DNA from: Aquirufa sp. | GTDB taxonomy: Bacteria > Bacteroidota > Bacteroidia > Cytophagales > Spirosomataceae | DNA: 57,868 nt | Direction: 5' to 3' | Assembly: GCA_030833145.1 (NCBI GenBank) | Contig: JAURHT010000002.1 | Span: 1 to 57,868 of the forward strand | Shown: positions 25,053-34,169 of the stretch, piece by piece | Position numbering within the stretch: position 1 is the stretch's first letter | Layout of the letters: the number at the start of each line of letters is the position of its first letter | The notes under the pieces: generated by a model | Told to the model about the DNA's origin: nothing | The model's input: the letters and a program-made list of their open reading frames with translations, nothing else | The model's database searches: none | Made by a program: the position numbers and the translations under genes

Positions 25053-26392
25053 CGTTTCTTATACCATTCTTGAAAACTCTCCTTGGGTGTTTCTGGCATC
25101 TCCCTTTGTTTGTACCAAGGATTTAATCGGGAATTTAATAGGGGTGCAAATCTCCGCAGTAGCGACCCTCCTATTCGATAAATCGCCGGATGGGCTAAGG
25201 TTAACGCCATCAGCTTCATGCCTATCGTTTTGCCTACTGGAGCTAATCCAGCTGCCATCAAGTCTTGACGCCAAAACCACAATTGCTCGTGGATATTAAT
25301 CTTCACTGGGCAGACATTCGAACAAGAACCACAAAGCGTGGAAGCAAAAGGCAAATCTGCATTGGCCTTCTTGTCAATATTAGGCGCTAAAATGGAGCCA
25401 ATCGGCCCTGCAACGGGTTGATGGTAACTATGGCCACCACTCCTACGGTACACAGGACACGTATTAAAACAAGCCGCACAACGGATGCACTTCAACGAAT
25501 TCTTGTATTTCGGATCGGCAAGTTGACGTGTGCGACCATTGTCTAACAAAACGATGTGCATCTCTTGTCCTTCTCGAGGTTTATGAAAATGAGAGGAATA
25601 GGTCGTGATCAATTGCCCTGAAGCACTTCTAGCTAGCAAACGCAAAAACACGGCTAGATCCTCTCTTTTGGGGATAATCTTTTCGATACCCATACAGGCT
25701 ATGTGGACTTGGGCTAAATGCGCCCCCATATCCGCATTTCCTTCATTCGTGCAAACCACAAATTCACCTGTTTCCGCAATGGCGAAGTTCACTCCGGTGA
25801 TGGCCACTTCAGAAGCGAGAAAATGCCCGCGCAAATGTTGGCGCGCCGCCTCTGTCAGAAACTGGGGATCTTTATTGCCTTTAGGAGTTCCTAAATGCTG
25901 GTGAAATGTTTCCCCTACATCCTCTTTTTTCAGGTGAATCGCAGGCAAAACAATGTGACTAGGCGCTTCATTACGGAATTGAACAATGCGTTCACCTAGA
26001 TCCGTATCGACCACTTCAATGCCTTTATTTGCCAAATAATCATTTAAATGGCATTCCTCCGTCAGCATGGATTTACTTTTCACCAAGATTTTAGCACCTT
26101 GATCGGCAATTATCTGGTGAACGATCTCGTTGTGTTCTGCCGCATCTTTCGCCCAATGGACTTTAATTCCATTTGCTTGCGCTTTCGCTTCGAAGGCTTG
26201 CAAATAGCTGCCTAAATTCGCTAGGGTATGATCTTTGATTTGGGAGGCATGTTCACGAAGCGCTTCCCATTCGGGTAAAACCTTAGATGCCTTATCGCGT
26301 TTTTCGCGGACAAACCACAAGGTTTCATCATGCCAATCCGTTCGCTCAGCATCCGCAATAAATTTCTCCGAAGCTTCAGCGTGGCTAATCAT
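25049..26392 (-). CDS. lutB: L-lactate utilisation iron-sulfur protein LutB
   Basis: Protein of 447 residues. N-terminal LUD domain (INFAIAETGEFVVCTNEGNADM near residue 200), then two [4Fe-4S] motifs, CIRCAACFNTCP (about 300) and CGSCSNVCP (about 350), and a C-terminal LutB tail. Electron-transfer core of the LutABC lactate dehydrogenase. Overlaps lutA by eight bases and lutC by four, so the three subunits are translationally coupled. Confidence 0.92.
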   Translation of the reverse strand: MISHAEASEKFIADAERTDWHDETLWFVREKRDKASKVLPEWEALREHASQIKDHTLANLGSYLQAFEAKAQANGIKVHWAKDAAEHNEIVHQIIADQGAKILVKSKSMLTEECHLNDYLANKGIEVVDTDLGERIVQFRNEAPSHIVLPAIHLKKEDVGETFHQHLGTPKGNKDPQFLTEAARQHLRGHFLASEVAITGVNFAIAETGEFVVCTNEGNADMGAHLAQVHIACMGIEKIIPKREDLAVFLRLLARSASGQLITTYSSHFHKPREGQEMHIVLLDNGRTRQLADPKYKNSLKCIRCAACFNTCPVYRRSGGHSYHQPVAGPIGSILAPNIDKKANADLPFASTLCGSCSNVCPVKINIHEQLWFWRQDLMAAGLAPVGKTIGMKLMALTLAHPAIYRIGGSLLRRFAPLLNSRLNPWYKQREMPETPKESFQEWYKKR

Positions 26393-27098
26393 GATTCAAT
26401 ATTTCTACGATGTGTTTCACTTGGATATTAGAACCTTGACGGCGCAAAATCCCTTCCATGTGCATCAAGCACGAAGTATCCGCACCTACGATATATTCTA
26501 CCGCATTCACGTCGTGTTCTTTAATTCTGTCTTGTCCCATTTTCACGGAAACAGCTTCTTCCGTTACGCAGAAGGTTCCACCAAAACCGCAGCATTCATC
26601 TGCGCGTTCAGGTTTTAATATTTCAACACCCTCCACGAGTCCCAGTAGCTCTTCTAACTTCGAGAAGGGCTTTTCATTTCGCTCGGACATCGAACTTAAA
26701 CGCAAACCGCGCTGTGCGTGGCAACTTTGGTGCAAACCGATACGATGTGGGAAATTGGCCGTTAAGCTAGATACTTTCAATACGTCCGTTAAAAACTCAC
26801 AAATCTCATACACCGAATTCCGTATTTTCTCCGAAGGATGATGCTCCTTCAGGTGCAACACGCAAGAACCCGAAGGTCCCACGATGTAATCAAAACCGGC
26901 AAAATTGTGAGTAAAATTAGTATCACAACCCTCCGTGGATGAGGCAAATCCTGAGTTTGCCATCGGTTGGCCGCAACAAGTTTGGTCAGTAGGAACGATA
27001 ACCTCGCAACCCAGTTTCTCCAACAATTCCAAACTCGCCACCGCTACTTGCGGATAGAATTGGTCAATGTAACAAGGAACAAACAGGGCAACGCGCAT
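26385..27098 (-). CDS. lutA: L-lactate utilisation protein LutA (CCG-domain Fe-S protein)
   Basis: Protein of 237 residues with two cysteine-rich CCG domains: DQTCCGQPMANSGF (near residue 40) and ADECCGFGGTFCVTEE (near 165), as in LutA/YkgE and GlpC/HdrB-type subunits. Follows the rhamnulokinase gene by one base. Its place inside the rhamnose operon fits disposal of the L-lactate made by the RhaW domain. Confidence 0.9.
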   Translation of the reverse strand: MRVALFVPCYIDQFYPQVAVASLELLEKLGCEVIVPTDQTCCGQPMANSGFASSTEGCDTNFTHNFAGFDYIVGPSGSCVLHLKEHHPSEKIRNSVYEICEFLTDVLKVSSLTANFPHRIGLHQSCHAQRGLRLSSMSERNEKPFSKLEELLGLVEGVEILKPERADECCGFGGTFCVTEEAVSVKMGQDRIKEHDVNAVEYIVGADTSCLMHMEGILRRQGSNIQVKHIVEILNHD

Positions 27099-27099
27099 C

Positions 27100-28383
27100 C
27101 TAATATCGTTTCAATTGAATTAAATTTTGGGGTAATTCCCCTTCGTAAACCAGTAAAGCAGCCCCTAAAGCACTTGCTTGTGCCACTTCTGCGGCATACA
27201 CTTCTAGTTCGGGAAAGGCCCGCGCTAACAAGCGCATGTACCACTCGTTCTTGCTAAAACCTCCATCCACAAGCAATTGTTTGACCGGTGCCTCTTTCAG
27301 CAACAAATTCAAACTATAGATTTGTTGACCTACCAAATCTACCATGAATTGGTCATAAGCCGAAGCCAAATCTGTAAAATCAGTTAAATTTCGCGAAGCG
27401 AAGGCACATTCGAAAACGGAAGAAGCTTTCGATTTTAATTCAAACACTTCGTCTGAAAATTTCAAATCTTTAAATGATCCACCAAAATGCTGCTCCATCA
27501 GAGCCACCTGCTCTTCGTGAAAATACCCCCCAAATAAGCGAGATGCCTTCACGGGCTTCCCATTGGGCTGTAAATAACACAACACATCATTCGCTAATTC
27601 ATCTGCTGTTAGGGGCGATTCGTTAAAAGGATGCATCGCAATGCACCAGGTACCAGTAGATAATAGTACAAATTGCTCCGGAATGCTACGCAAATACGGC
27701 ACAAGAGCTGCCGAGGAATCATGAAGACCAAACCCATAATGAATGCCATCAAGGGCGATAAAACCCGCATCAGAAATAGGCGCTAACTTATCTTCAATAG
27801 AGGATACCCACGGATGGTATTGCCCTTTGTCGAAATCCCATAAAGCGGTATGACAACCAATCGACGTAATCTCGGACAAGAATTTCCCCGTAAACAGGGA
27901 AGCTAAGTAATTGGGAAAATGAAAGGCTTTGAATACCTCCGGCCAAAATGGCTTTAAACGTGCCTCATATACTTGTAGACCTGAATTTAAACTCCCCAAG
28001 ATGGGCGATGCCGTTTTACGTGCAAATTCCGCCTCTCCACCAAAGTCCGCATAGGGAAAAGGCGCGGCCATAGGTTTCAAATAATTATACAAAGGCGCCA
28101 CCGGCTCTCCCGTACGATCCACATACACAAACGAAGCGCCATAAGCGGAAAAATTCAAACCAATGAGTTCGAATTCAGGCATTTGGCAGAGTTCTGTAAA
28201 CGTAGCAACAATCCATTGCTGAAGTGCAGGCAAATCCTCGCAAGGAAATCCATCTTCATCCACTATCTCTGCAAAATGCTTTTGTTTTTCAAACACAATC
28301 TGAAACGCAGTATCCCACAGAAAGACCTTTTTATTCGTCTTTCCGATGTCAAATACCGCAATAACAGGTGTTCTAACACTCAT
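27100..28383 (-). CDS. rhaB: FGGY-family carbohydrate kinase, probable rhamnulokinase
   Basis: Cytosolic sugar kinase of 427 residues. ATPase-fold phosphate loops are visible (AVFDIGKTNKKVFLWD at the N-terminus; LLSTGTWCIAMHPF in the middle; QLLVDGGFSKNEW near 365). The C-terminal AQASALGAALL is the usual FGGY ending. Lies between RhaI and LutA with gaps of 1-3 bases, so L-rhamnulose is the expected substrate; sequence alone would also allow L-fuculose. Somewhat shorter than RhaB of E. coli (489). Confidence 0.82.
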   Translation of the reverse strand: MSVRTPVIAVFDIGKTNKKVFLWDTAFQIVFEKQKHFAEIVDEDGFPCEDLPALQQWIVATFTELCQMPEFELIGLNFSAYGASFVYVDRTGEPVAPLYNYLKPMAAPFPYADFGGEAEFARKTASPILGSLNSGLQVYEARLKPFWPEVFKAFHFPNYLASLFTGKFLSEITSIGCHTALWDFDKGQYHPWVSSIEDKLAPISDAGFIALDGIHYGFGLHDSSAALVPYLRSIPEQFVLLSTGTWCIAMHPFNESPLTADELANDVLCYLQPNGKPVKASRLFGGYFHEEQVALMEQHFGGSFKDLKFSDEVFELKSKASSVFECAFASRNLTDFTDLASAYDQFMVDLVGQQIYSLNLLLKEAPVKQLLVDGGFSKNEWYMRLLARAFPELEVYAAEVAQASALGAALLVYEGELPQNLIQLKRY

Positions 28384-28386
28384 AGT

Positions 28387-29652
28387 TTATAAACCCGTCG
28401 CTACCGTTTTAGCACCGCGTGCCTTAATTAATTGATCACGCAATTTCTCTTGGCGGAACAAAGCAATCGGATCCAAAGCTCCGCCTAATTCCAAACGTGC
28501 TTGTGCCACTAATGCGCGTACATCCGTACGGAACACAGCTTGTAAAATTTCTTGGCAACGCACCACATCATTTGCTTCACGAGCTGCTTCCAAACCTTTT
28601 CGATCGACCAATAAAGCCTGGGCATAGGCGATTTGAATCGCTTCCACCGATTGCAATAAATCTTCCAAAGGATCCTTCACATTGTGTGAAGCATCGATCA
28701 TCCAACCTAAATCTTTGGCATGATTCATTCCTTTCGCGTCCATTCCGTCCACTAATTCGTTGAAGATTAAGAACAATTGGTATGGTTTGATTGAACCTGC
28801 TGTCAAATCATCATCGCCGTATTTTGAATCGTTGAAGTGGAAACCACCTAATTTACCTTCCATCAAAAGAATCGAAACGATTTGCTCGATATTGGCATTC
28901 GGTAAATGGTGCCCTAAATCCACCAAAGTCTTTGCTTGTGGCCCTAATTTATTCACCATCGAGTACGACGCACCCCAATCTCCTACGGTCGTCGAATAGA
29001 AGTTCGGCTCATAGGCTTTGTATTCCAAATACAAAGACCAATCAGCCGGTAACGCCGCATAAATCTCTCGCAAACTATCCACTGTGCGCTCATAGGCGTG
29101 ACGGAAGTTTAGTTGACCAGGAAAACAAGAACCATCCGATAACCAAACGGTTAATGCCTTCGATCCAAGCGAGACTCCGTGCTTAATTACCTCAATGTTG
29201 TGATCGATTGCCTGTTTCCGAGTCGCTGCAGAAACGTTTTGCAAAGATCCGAACTTATAGGAATGAGCCTGATCCACTTGATCTTGAAAGGTATTTGAAT
29301 TCACCGCATCGAATGCCAAACCGTGTTGGGCTGCCAGCGTGCGAATCGCCGCAGGATCCGTAGGGATATCCCAAGGAATGTGCAATGAAATCGCACCTGA
29401 AGACTGATTTAAGGCGTGCAATAAACCCACATCGGCGATTTTTTCTTCCAAATTTCGCGGTTCGCCTCCGCCTGAGAATCGACCGAAACGGGTTCCTCCT
29501 GTGCCTAAGGCCCAAGATGGAATCGCAATTTGAAAATCCTTTAATTTCTGCAAAATGCCTGCTGGCAAATTCACCTCGGATTTCAAGAAATCCAGTCGGC
29601 GGTTGTGCTGTGCTAATAAAGCATCGTTATGGTTCGAAATATTCATCATCAT
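28387..29652 (-). CDS. rhaI: L-rhamnose isomerase, Pseudomonas stutzeri type (RhaI)
   Basis: TIM-barrel isomerase of 421 residues. Metal-ligand stretches of the family are visible: YLEYKAYEPNFYSTTVGDW (Glu/Lys), TLVDLGHHLPNANIEQIV (Asp, His), GGFHFNDSKYGDDDL (His, Asp). This form belongs to the RhaI group and not E. coli RhaA. Three ATGs stand in a row at the start; the first shares its A with the stop codon of rhaEW (TAATG). Second step after rhamnose release: L-rhamnose to L-rhamnulose. Confidence 0.87.
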   Translation of the reverse strand: MMMNISNHNDALLAQHNRRLDFLKSEVNLPAGILQKLKDFQIAIPSWALGTGGTRFGRFSGGGEPRNLEEKIADVGLLHALNQSSGAISLHIPWDIPTDPAAIRTLAAQHGLAFDAVNSNTFQDQVDQAHSYKFGSLQNVSAATRKQAIDHNIEVIKHGVSLGSKALTVWLSDGSCFPGQLNFRHAYERTVDSLREIYAALPADWSLYLEYKAYEPNFYSTTVGDWGASYSMVNKLGPQAKTLVDLGHHLPNANIEQIVSILLMEGKLGGFHFNDSKYGDDDLTAGSIKPYQLFLIFNELVDGMDAKGMNHAKDLGWMIDASHNVKDPLEDLLQSVEAIQIAYAQALLVDRKGLEAAREANDVVRCQEILQAVFRTDVRALVAQARLELGGALDPIALFRQEKLRDQLIKARGAKTVATGL

Positions 29653-31730
29653 TATCTTAAAAATCCTGCAGCCACACCACCATCAACGTTCAAGGCATTT
29701 CCAGTTGACTTATTTAATAAGCCTCCCACGAATGCAAAACAGGCGTTAGCAATGTCATCAGGCAAAATCGATTCATTCAAAAGGGTACGTTTCGCGTAAT
29801 AGGCTGGCAATTCAGCTACGGTGATGCCGTATGCTTTGGCGCGACCTTCGGCCCAGCCTCCTGCCCAGATATTCGAATCTGCGATGACCGCATCCGGGTT
29901 GACGGTATTCACACGGATATGATCTGGTCCTAATTCCGCTGCTAACAAACGGGTCATGTGTGCCTGTGCTGCTTTCGCACTGCCGTAACCGACGTTATTC
30001 GGACCCGCAACAAAGGCGTTTTTTGAGACGATATTCACGATGTCCCCGCCTAATCCCTGCTTGCGCATCACAGCAATCGCCGCTTGCGAAACCAAGTATT
30101 GTCCTTTCACTAATATGTCATATAATTTATCCCAGTCGGCCTGCGTATGGTCCAAAATCCCTTTCGAAATGGAAATTCCCGCATTGTTCACGATTAAATC
30201 AACCCCACCAAAATCCAAGCAAGCTTGCTTCATTGCCGCCTCAATAGATTCCTGATTCGTCACATCGGCAATCACGGTCGAAACGACATCTTTACCGAAT
30301 AAACCAATAAACTCAGCTTTAGCCTCCGCCAAACGATCTGCGTTCACGTCATTTAAAATTACGCAAGCGCCTTCCTGAGCCATTTTTTTAGCAATTGCCT
30401 TACCGATTCCCCCTCCCGATCCTGTCACAAATGCGACACGGCCGGATAAAGCTTTGGGCTTAGGCATGCGTTGGAGTTTGGCTTCTTCCAACAACCAGTA
30501 TTCAATATCAAAGGCTTCTTGACGAGGCAATGACGTGTAAGACGAAATCGCCTCTGCTCCACGCATCACGTTGATGGCATTCGTATAAAACTCGGCGGCA
30601 ACGCGAGCCGTTTGTTTGTCTTTGGCAAAAGTAAACATCCCCACACCAGGATATAAAATCACCACTGGATTTGGATCACGCATCGCAGGGGAATTCGCAT
30701 GTTTGCAAGAATCGTAATACGATCCGTACATGATGCGGTAATCCTCGAACAAAGGCGTCAATGCCTCCACGGAAACATCCGATCCCAAGACCAATGGCGA
30801 AATTTTCGTCCGCAAGAAGTGATCTGGGCAAGAGGTTCCTAAAGGTGCCAAACGATCTAAATCATTCGAATTGATGAATTGCAAAACACGCTCATCGTCG
30901 GAGAAATGCCCCACCATCTGCACATGTGACGAACAAAATCCTCGCAAAACGGGTGCTAAGGCAGCTGCCTTAGTCGCTCTTTCTTCCGCAGAAAAAGAAG
31001 ACATGCGTGCCCCGCCAAAAACGGTAGCCGTTTTCGACTCAATGTATTCCGCACATTTTTCAATGACCTCTAAGGTATTAACGTAACATTCATAGGACGT
31101 ATCGCCCCACGTAAATAAACCGTGTGAGCCTAGCATGATACCACGCAATTGGACACCGCGTGAAGCTGCTTCATCTAAACAGGCCTTTAATTGCAAACCT
31201 AAATCGAAGCCTGGTCGTTGCCAGCCTACCCAGCCAATTAATCCACCGAACAAGTCTTTGGTAATTTGCTCCCCATCTTTCGATGCAGCAATCGCAATCG
31301 CCGCATCCGGATGCAAGTGATCTATGTGTTTGAAAGGTAAGAAGCCGTGCAAAGGTGTGTCGATGGACGGGGCTTTGGACGACAAATCAAAAATGCAATG
31401 ATTGAATAATTCCACCATCTCATCTTCGTGTTCTAGACCACGATAGACATTGGTCAACGAACGTAAGCGATTCACGTACAAAGCAGCGCAGCCCGACTTC
31501 TTCAAGGTACCGATATCACCACCGGAGCCTTTGATCCACATCACTTCGGTTTCAGAACCTGTCAACGGGTCTTTATCCTGCAATTTCACCGAGGTATTTC
31601 CCCCGCCGTAATTCGTGATGCGTAAATCCGCTCCTAAAATATTGGAACGGTAGATGAATAAGTCGACTTCATTTCCTGCGAGTGCCGCTGCTTTGGCATC
31701 ATCCCAGAGATAAGATACGTGTTTGTACAT
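29652..31730 (-). CDS. rhaEW: Bifunctional rhamnulose-1-phosphate aldolase / L-lactaldehyde dehydrogenase
   Basis: Fusion protein of 692 residues. Residues 1-~420 are a class II aldolase/adducin-like domain (NYGGGNTSVKL phosphate motif; GSHGLFTWG; His ligands in HGFLPFKHIDHLHPDA). Residues ~428-692 are a short-chain dehydrogenase with VTGSGGGIGKAIA, NNAGISIS and catalytic YGSAK. The same fusion (RhaEW, as in YuxG of Bacillus) splits L-rhamnulose-1-P to DHAP and L-lactaldehyde and oxidises the aldehyde to L-lactate. It is the first gene of the rhaEW-rhaI-rhaB-lutABC run; the 53-bp gap upstream holds a small inverted repeat. Confidence 0.92.
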   Translation of the reverse strand: MYKHVSYLWDDAKAAALAGNEVDLFIYRSNILGADLRITNYGGGNTSVKLQDKDPLTGSETEVMWIKGSGGDIGTLKKSGCAALYVNRLRSLTNVYRGLEHEDEMVELFNHCIFDLSSKAPSIDTPLHGFLPFKHIDHLHPDAAIAIAASKDGEQITKDLFGGLIGWVGWQRPGFDLGLQLKACLDEAASRGVQLRGIMLGSHGLFTWGDTSYECYVNTLEVIEKCAEYIESKTATVFGGARMSSFSAEERATKAAALAPVLRGFCSSHVQMVGHFSDDERVLQFINSNDLDRLAPLGTSCPDHFLRTKISPLVLGSDVSVEALTPLFEDYRIMYGSYYDSCKHANSPAMRDPNPVVILYPGVGMFTFAKDKQTARVAAEFYTNAINVMRGAEAISSYTSLPRQEAFDIEYWLLEEAKLQRMPKPKALSGRVAFVTGSGGGIGKAIAKKMAQEGACVILNDVNADRLAEAKAEFIGLFGKDVVSTVIADVTNQESIEAAMKQACLDFGGVDLIVNNAGISISKGILDHTQADWDKLYDILVKGQYLVSQAAIAVMRKQGLGGDIVNIVSKNAFVAGPNNVGYGSAKAAQAHMTRLLAAELGPDHIRVNTVNPDAVIADSNIWAGGWAEGRAKAYGITVAELPAYYAKRTLLNESILPDDIANACFAFVGGLLNKSTGNALNVDGGVAAGFLR

Positions 31731-31778
31731 GGTTCTATTTTTTTCTTAAAACTACAGAGGCAAAAGCATTCAACCATC

Positions 31779-31797
31779 CTATCCTACCTAGGGATAG
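31779..31797. promoter_or_regulatory. Inverted repeat before rhaEW, possible operator
   Basis: CTATCC-TACCTAG-GGATAG, 6-bp arms, overlapping the stop codon of the rhamnosidase gene and about 50 bases before the rhaEW start. There is no adjacent T-run. Could be a regulator site or a short mRNA hairpin separating rhamnosidase from rhaEW expression. Confidence 0.25.
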
Positions 31798-34117
31798 TCA
31801 ATAAATTTTTTCCAGCTCTTAATGGGAATTTCTTTCCTTGCCAAACAAAACTTCCACTGACCGTCCCAGGCAATGTAATTGAAGCGCTTCCAGGTTTATA
31901 ACTTACTTGAATTTCACCCTGCGGATGTGGCACAATACCCTCTGCTTGCAAAAGTTCACCTAAATGCGGCTCGATTTTTACTTTAGCAAATGCCGGCGCA
32001 TCTGAATCCACTCCTAATACAATACGAAAGAATTCGATGTTCGGGCTAGAGCCCCAAGCATGGCAATCAGAACGCGACGTAGAAATATCCGATGTTTCCG
32101 CCCAGGTTGTCAATCCCATGTCAATGTTTTCCTTCCAGATAGAAAGCCATTTCAAGTAGTCGTTTCCTTTTCCTGCTTTGGCCAAAGCTAAATGCAGATA
32201 ATACTTAAAATAGATCGTCGCCTGCGCCATATTTTTATCGGCTAACAATTTATCTGCCACACCAGCAGCCGGCATTCCGGCCAAAATCGCCAATGAATTA
32301 GCATGCTGCGAAAATTTATCATGTACCTCCGTATCTGCATATAACCCCCGCGAGGCATCCCAATACAAGGCGCTCAAGACAGGCTTTAACGCTTTCACTT
32401 TCGCCTCGTATTTTGCCGCCATCTCTGGATATCCAAAATACCTTTCTAATTCCGCCGCATTTTGCAAGACCCACATATATTGAAAATCAATCACAGCCGA
32501 ACGACCCGACGGTCCCACCGGCGCAATTCCCCGCGGCCAAGCGTTCACCCAATCCGAGAACGTCCAATAAGGAATGTTTTGCAAGGTTCCATCCGTTCCT
32601 TCGAAACGTGAAAAATAATCCAAAATCCCCCGCATCCCGGCTAACTTATTCTTCAAAAATTGAGGGTCTTTTCCGTAACGCAAATAGTCATGCAACATCC
32701 CGATGTACCACAAAGAGAACGTCGGAATTTGTTGGTGCAAATCCGTCGGATACCTGCTCAACGTAATTCCTTCCGCAATCCGAGAATGATCCATATGATC
32801 TAAAGCCTGACGCACTAAGCGCTCATCTCCCACATAATACATACTCACAAGCGCCTGAATCCGGGCATCGCCAATGTACTGCAGTTGTTCGTAATACGGA
32901 CAGTCCATATAGGTTTCCATCGCGCACAAACGTGCGGTGCGAAAGCCCACGTCCAATAATTGGGGAATCAAGGGATTGTCTGTTTTCAAAGAAGCTTTCG
33001 CCTGAAACGGAAAACCCGTGAACACACTCTTAAAATCCTGTAGAGTCAAAGCCTCCGCTTCCGTCTTTACCGTCAAACGCACGTAACGAAACGTGCGATA
33101 CGTCATCGACTCAAAGGTATGTCCAGCGCCGTCAGCGATCAGGCTGTCTTTACGCCCTAACCAATATTTGTTTTCGATGTCATTCCGATTGCCTTTGTGG
33201 TTCCCATTTTTCGTAGTCGTACTCAAGGCTTTTTTCTCGTAGAGCCCCTCTGCATACGTAAGGCCAATTTTGGCATCCTTTCCTCCGCTAAACTTTAATT
33301 GTGGATAGGCATTCGTTAAGACCCCTTGATCAATCCAAAGATCCATTGAAGTATTTGGCATCACCACCAATGCACTTCCGTGAATCAAATCGCCCTCGCC
33401 TTTGCGAAGGGTAGCAAACCGTTGTTCCTTCATTTCCATAGAAGGAATGGCAGATGGATACAACATCCATCCTCGAGCGTCGATAGAGGCACCTTTTGTC
33501 AATCCTGGACCTAATGATTTGGCGGAAATAAAAGAGGACCAACCTTTGCTATAGTCCTGCATTTCTCCTGCACCTGCCACATAATAGCCTGGGACGCGAA
33601 CGGCCAACGGGCTTACACCTAAATTCTTAGCCACTTCCCAACCTACGCTGGTGTTAAAAACGTCAAAAGCCTCCTCGTCCGCCTGCAAAATGAAACCTGT
33701 CGCATAAGAAATTTGGGCTTCCGATTTACCTTTCCCCTCGTTCCATACCAAAGCCTCTATTTTATTCTCCCCCGCTTTCAAGTAAGGGGCAATGTCTAGC
33801 GTCTCAAAATTCCAGAAATACAAATCCCCTCGCGCCGGACCCGCAGAAACCCAGGTTCCATTCACATATAACTTATAGCGATTATCTCCTGAAACGTGAA
33901 TGATACATTTTGCTGGCTTCGCTAATAATGGAACTTTATGCTGAAAGCGATAAACCCCGTAATCCTTCAAACCGACTAGATTATAGGCATTCGCAGAATT
34001 TTCCGCATACGTAATCCAGGAAGCTTTCCAAGGTTTATTCCAAAGTTCTGGTTTCAGATTTTGCCCGTAGACAAACGTTCCTGCGAGTAGCAGCAGGTAT
34101 AAGAGGATTTTTTTCAT
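31784..34117 (-). CDS. Exported alpha-L-rhamnosidase (GH78-like)
   Basis: Protein of 777 residues with a signal peptide (KKILLYLLLLAGTFVYGQ). N-terminal beta domains (KASWITYAEN, GDNRYKLYVNGTWVSAGPARGDLYFWNFETLDI) precede the (alpha/alpha)6 barrel with ETYMDCPYYEQLQYIGDARIQ (acidic residues expected in the GH78 active site), PTFSLWYIGMLHDYLRYG and TTWAETSDISTSRSDCHAWGSSP. The ATG at 34117 is chosen because the signal peptide starts there; the frame is open 12 codons further but across the terminator. Releases L-rhamnose for the adjacent pathway genes, in the periplasm or at the surface. No lipobox. Confidence 0.9.
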   Translation of the reverse strand: MKKILLYLLLLAGTFVYGQNLKPELWNKPWKASWITYAENSANAYNLVGLKDYGVYRFQHKVPLLAKPAKCIIHVSGDNRYKLYVNGTWVSAGPARGDLYFWNFETLDIAPYLKAGENKIEALVWNEGKGKSEAQISYATGFILQADEEAFDVFNTSVGWEVAKNLGVSPLAVRVPGYYVAGAGEMQDYSKGWSSFISAKSLGPGLTKGASIDARGWMLYPSAIPSMEMKEQRFATLRKGEGDLIHGSALVVMPNTSMDLWIDQGVLTNAYPQLKFSGGKDAKIGLTYAEGLYEKKALSTTTKNGNHKGNRNDIENKYWLGRKDSLIADGAGHTFESMTYRTFRYVRLTVKTEAEALTLQDFKSVFTGFPFQAKASLKTDNPLIPQLLDVGFRTARLCAMETYMDCPYYEQLQYIGDARIQALVSMYYVGDERLVRQALDHMDHSRIAEGITLSRYPTDLHQQIPTFSLWYIGMLHDYLRYGKDPQFLKNKLAGMRGILDYFSRFEGTDGTLQNIPYWTFSDWVNAWPRGIAPVGPSGRSAVIDFQYMWVLQNAAELERYFGYPEMAAKYEAKVKALKPVLSALYWDASRGLYADTEVHDKFSQHANSLAILAGMPAAGVADKLLADKNMAQATIYFKYYLHLALAKAGKGNDYLKWLSIWKENIDMGLTTWAETSDISTSRSDCHAWGSSPNIEFFRIVLGVDSDAPAFAKVKIEPHLGELLQAEGIVPHPQGEIQVSYKPGSASITLPGTVSGSFVWQGKKFPLRAGKNLLTIPR

Positions 34118-34133
34118 AGATTTAGAGAGTATA

Positions 34134-34163
34134 CAAAAAAAGAGACGCGACAAGCGCGTCTCT
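34134..34163 (-). terminator. Strong rho-independent terminator after the M20 gene
   Basis: Perfect 9-bp stem AGAGACGCG / CGCGTCTCT with loop ACAAG on the plus strand. On the minus-strand transcript it is followed by a U7 tract and starts 6 bases after the amidohydrolase stop. Only about 16 bases separate the end of the U-tract from the rhamnosidase start codon. Confidence 0.87.
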
Positions 34164-34169
34164 CAAAAT

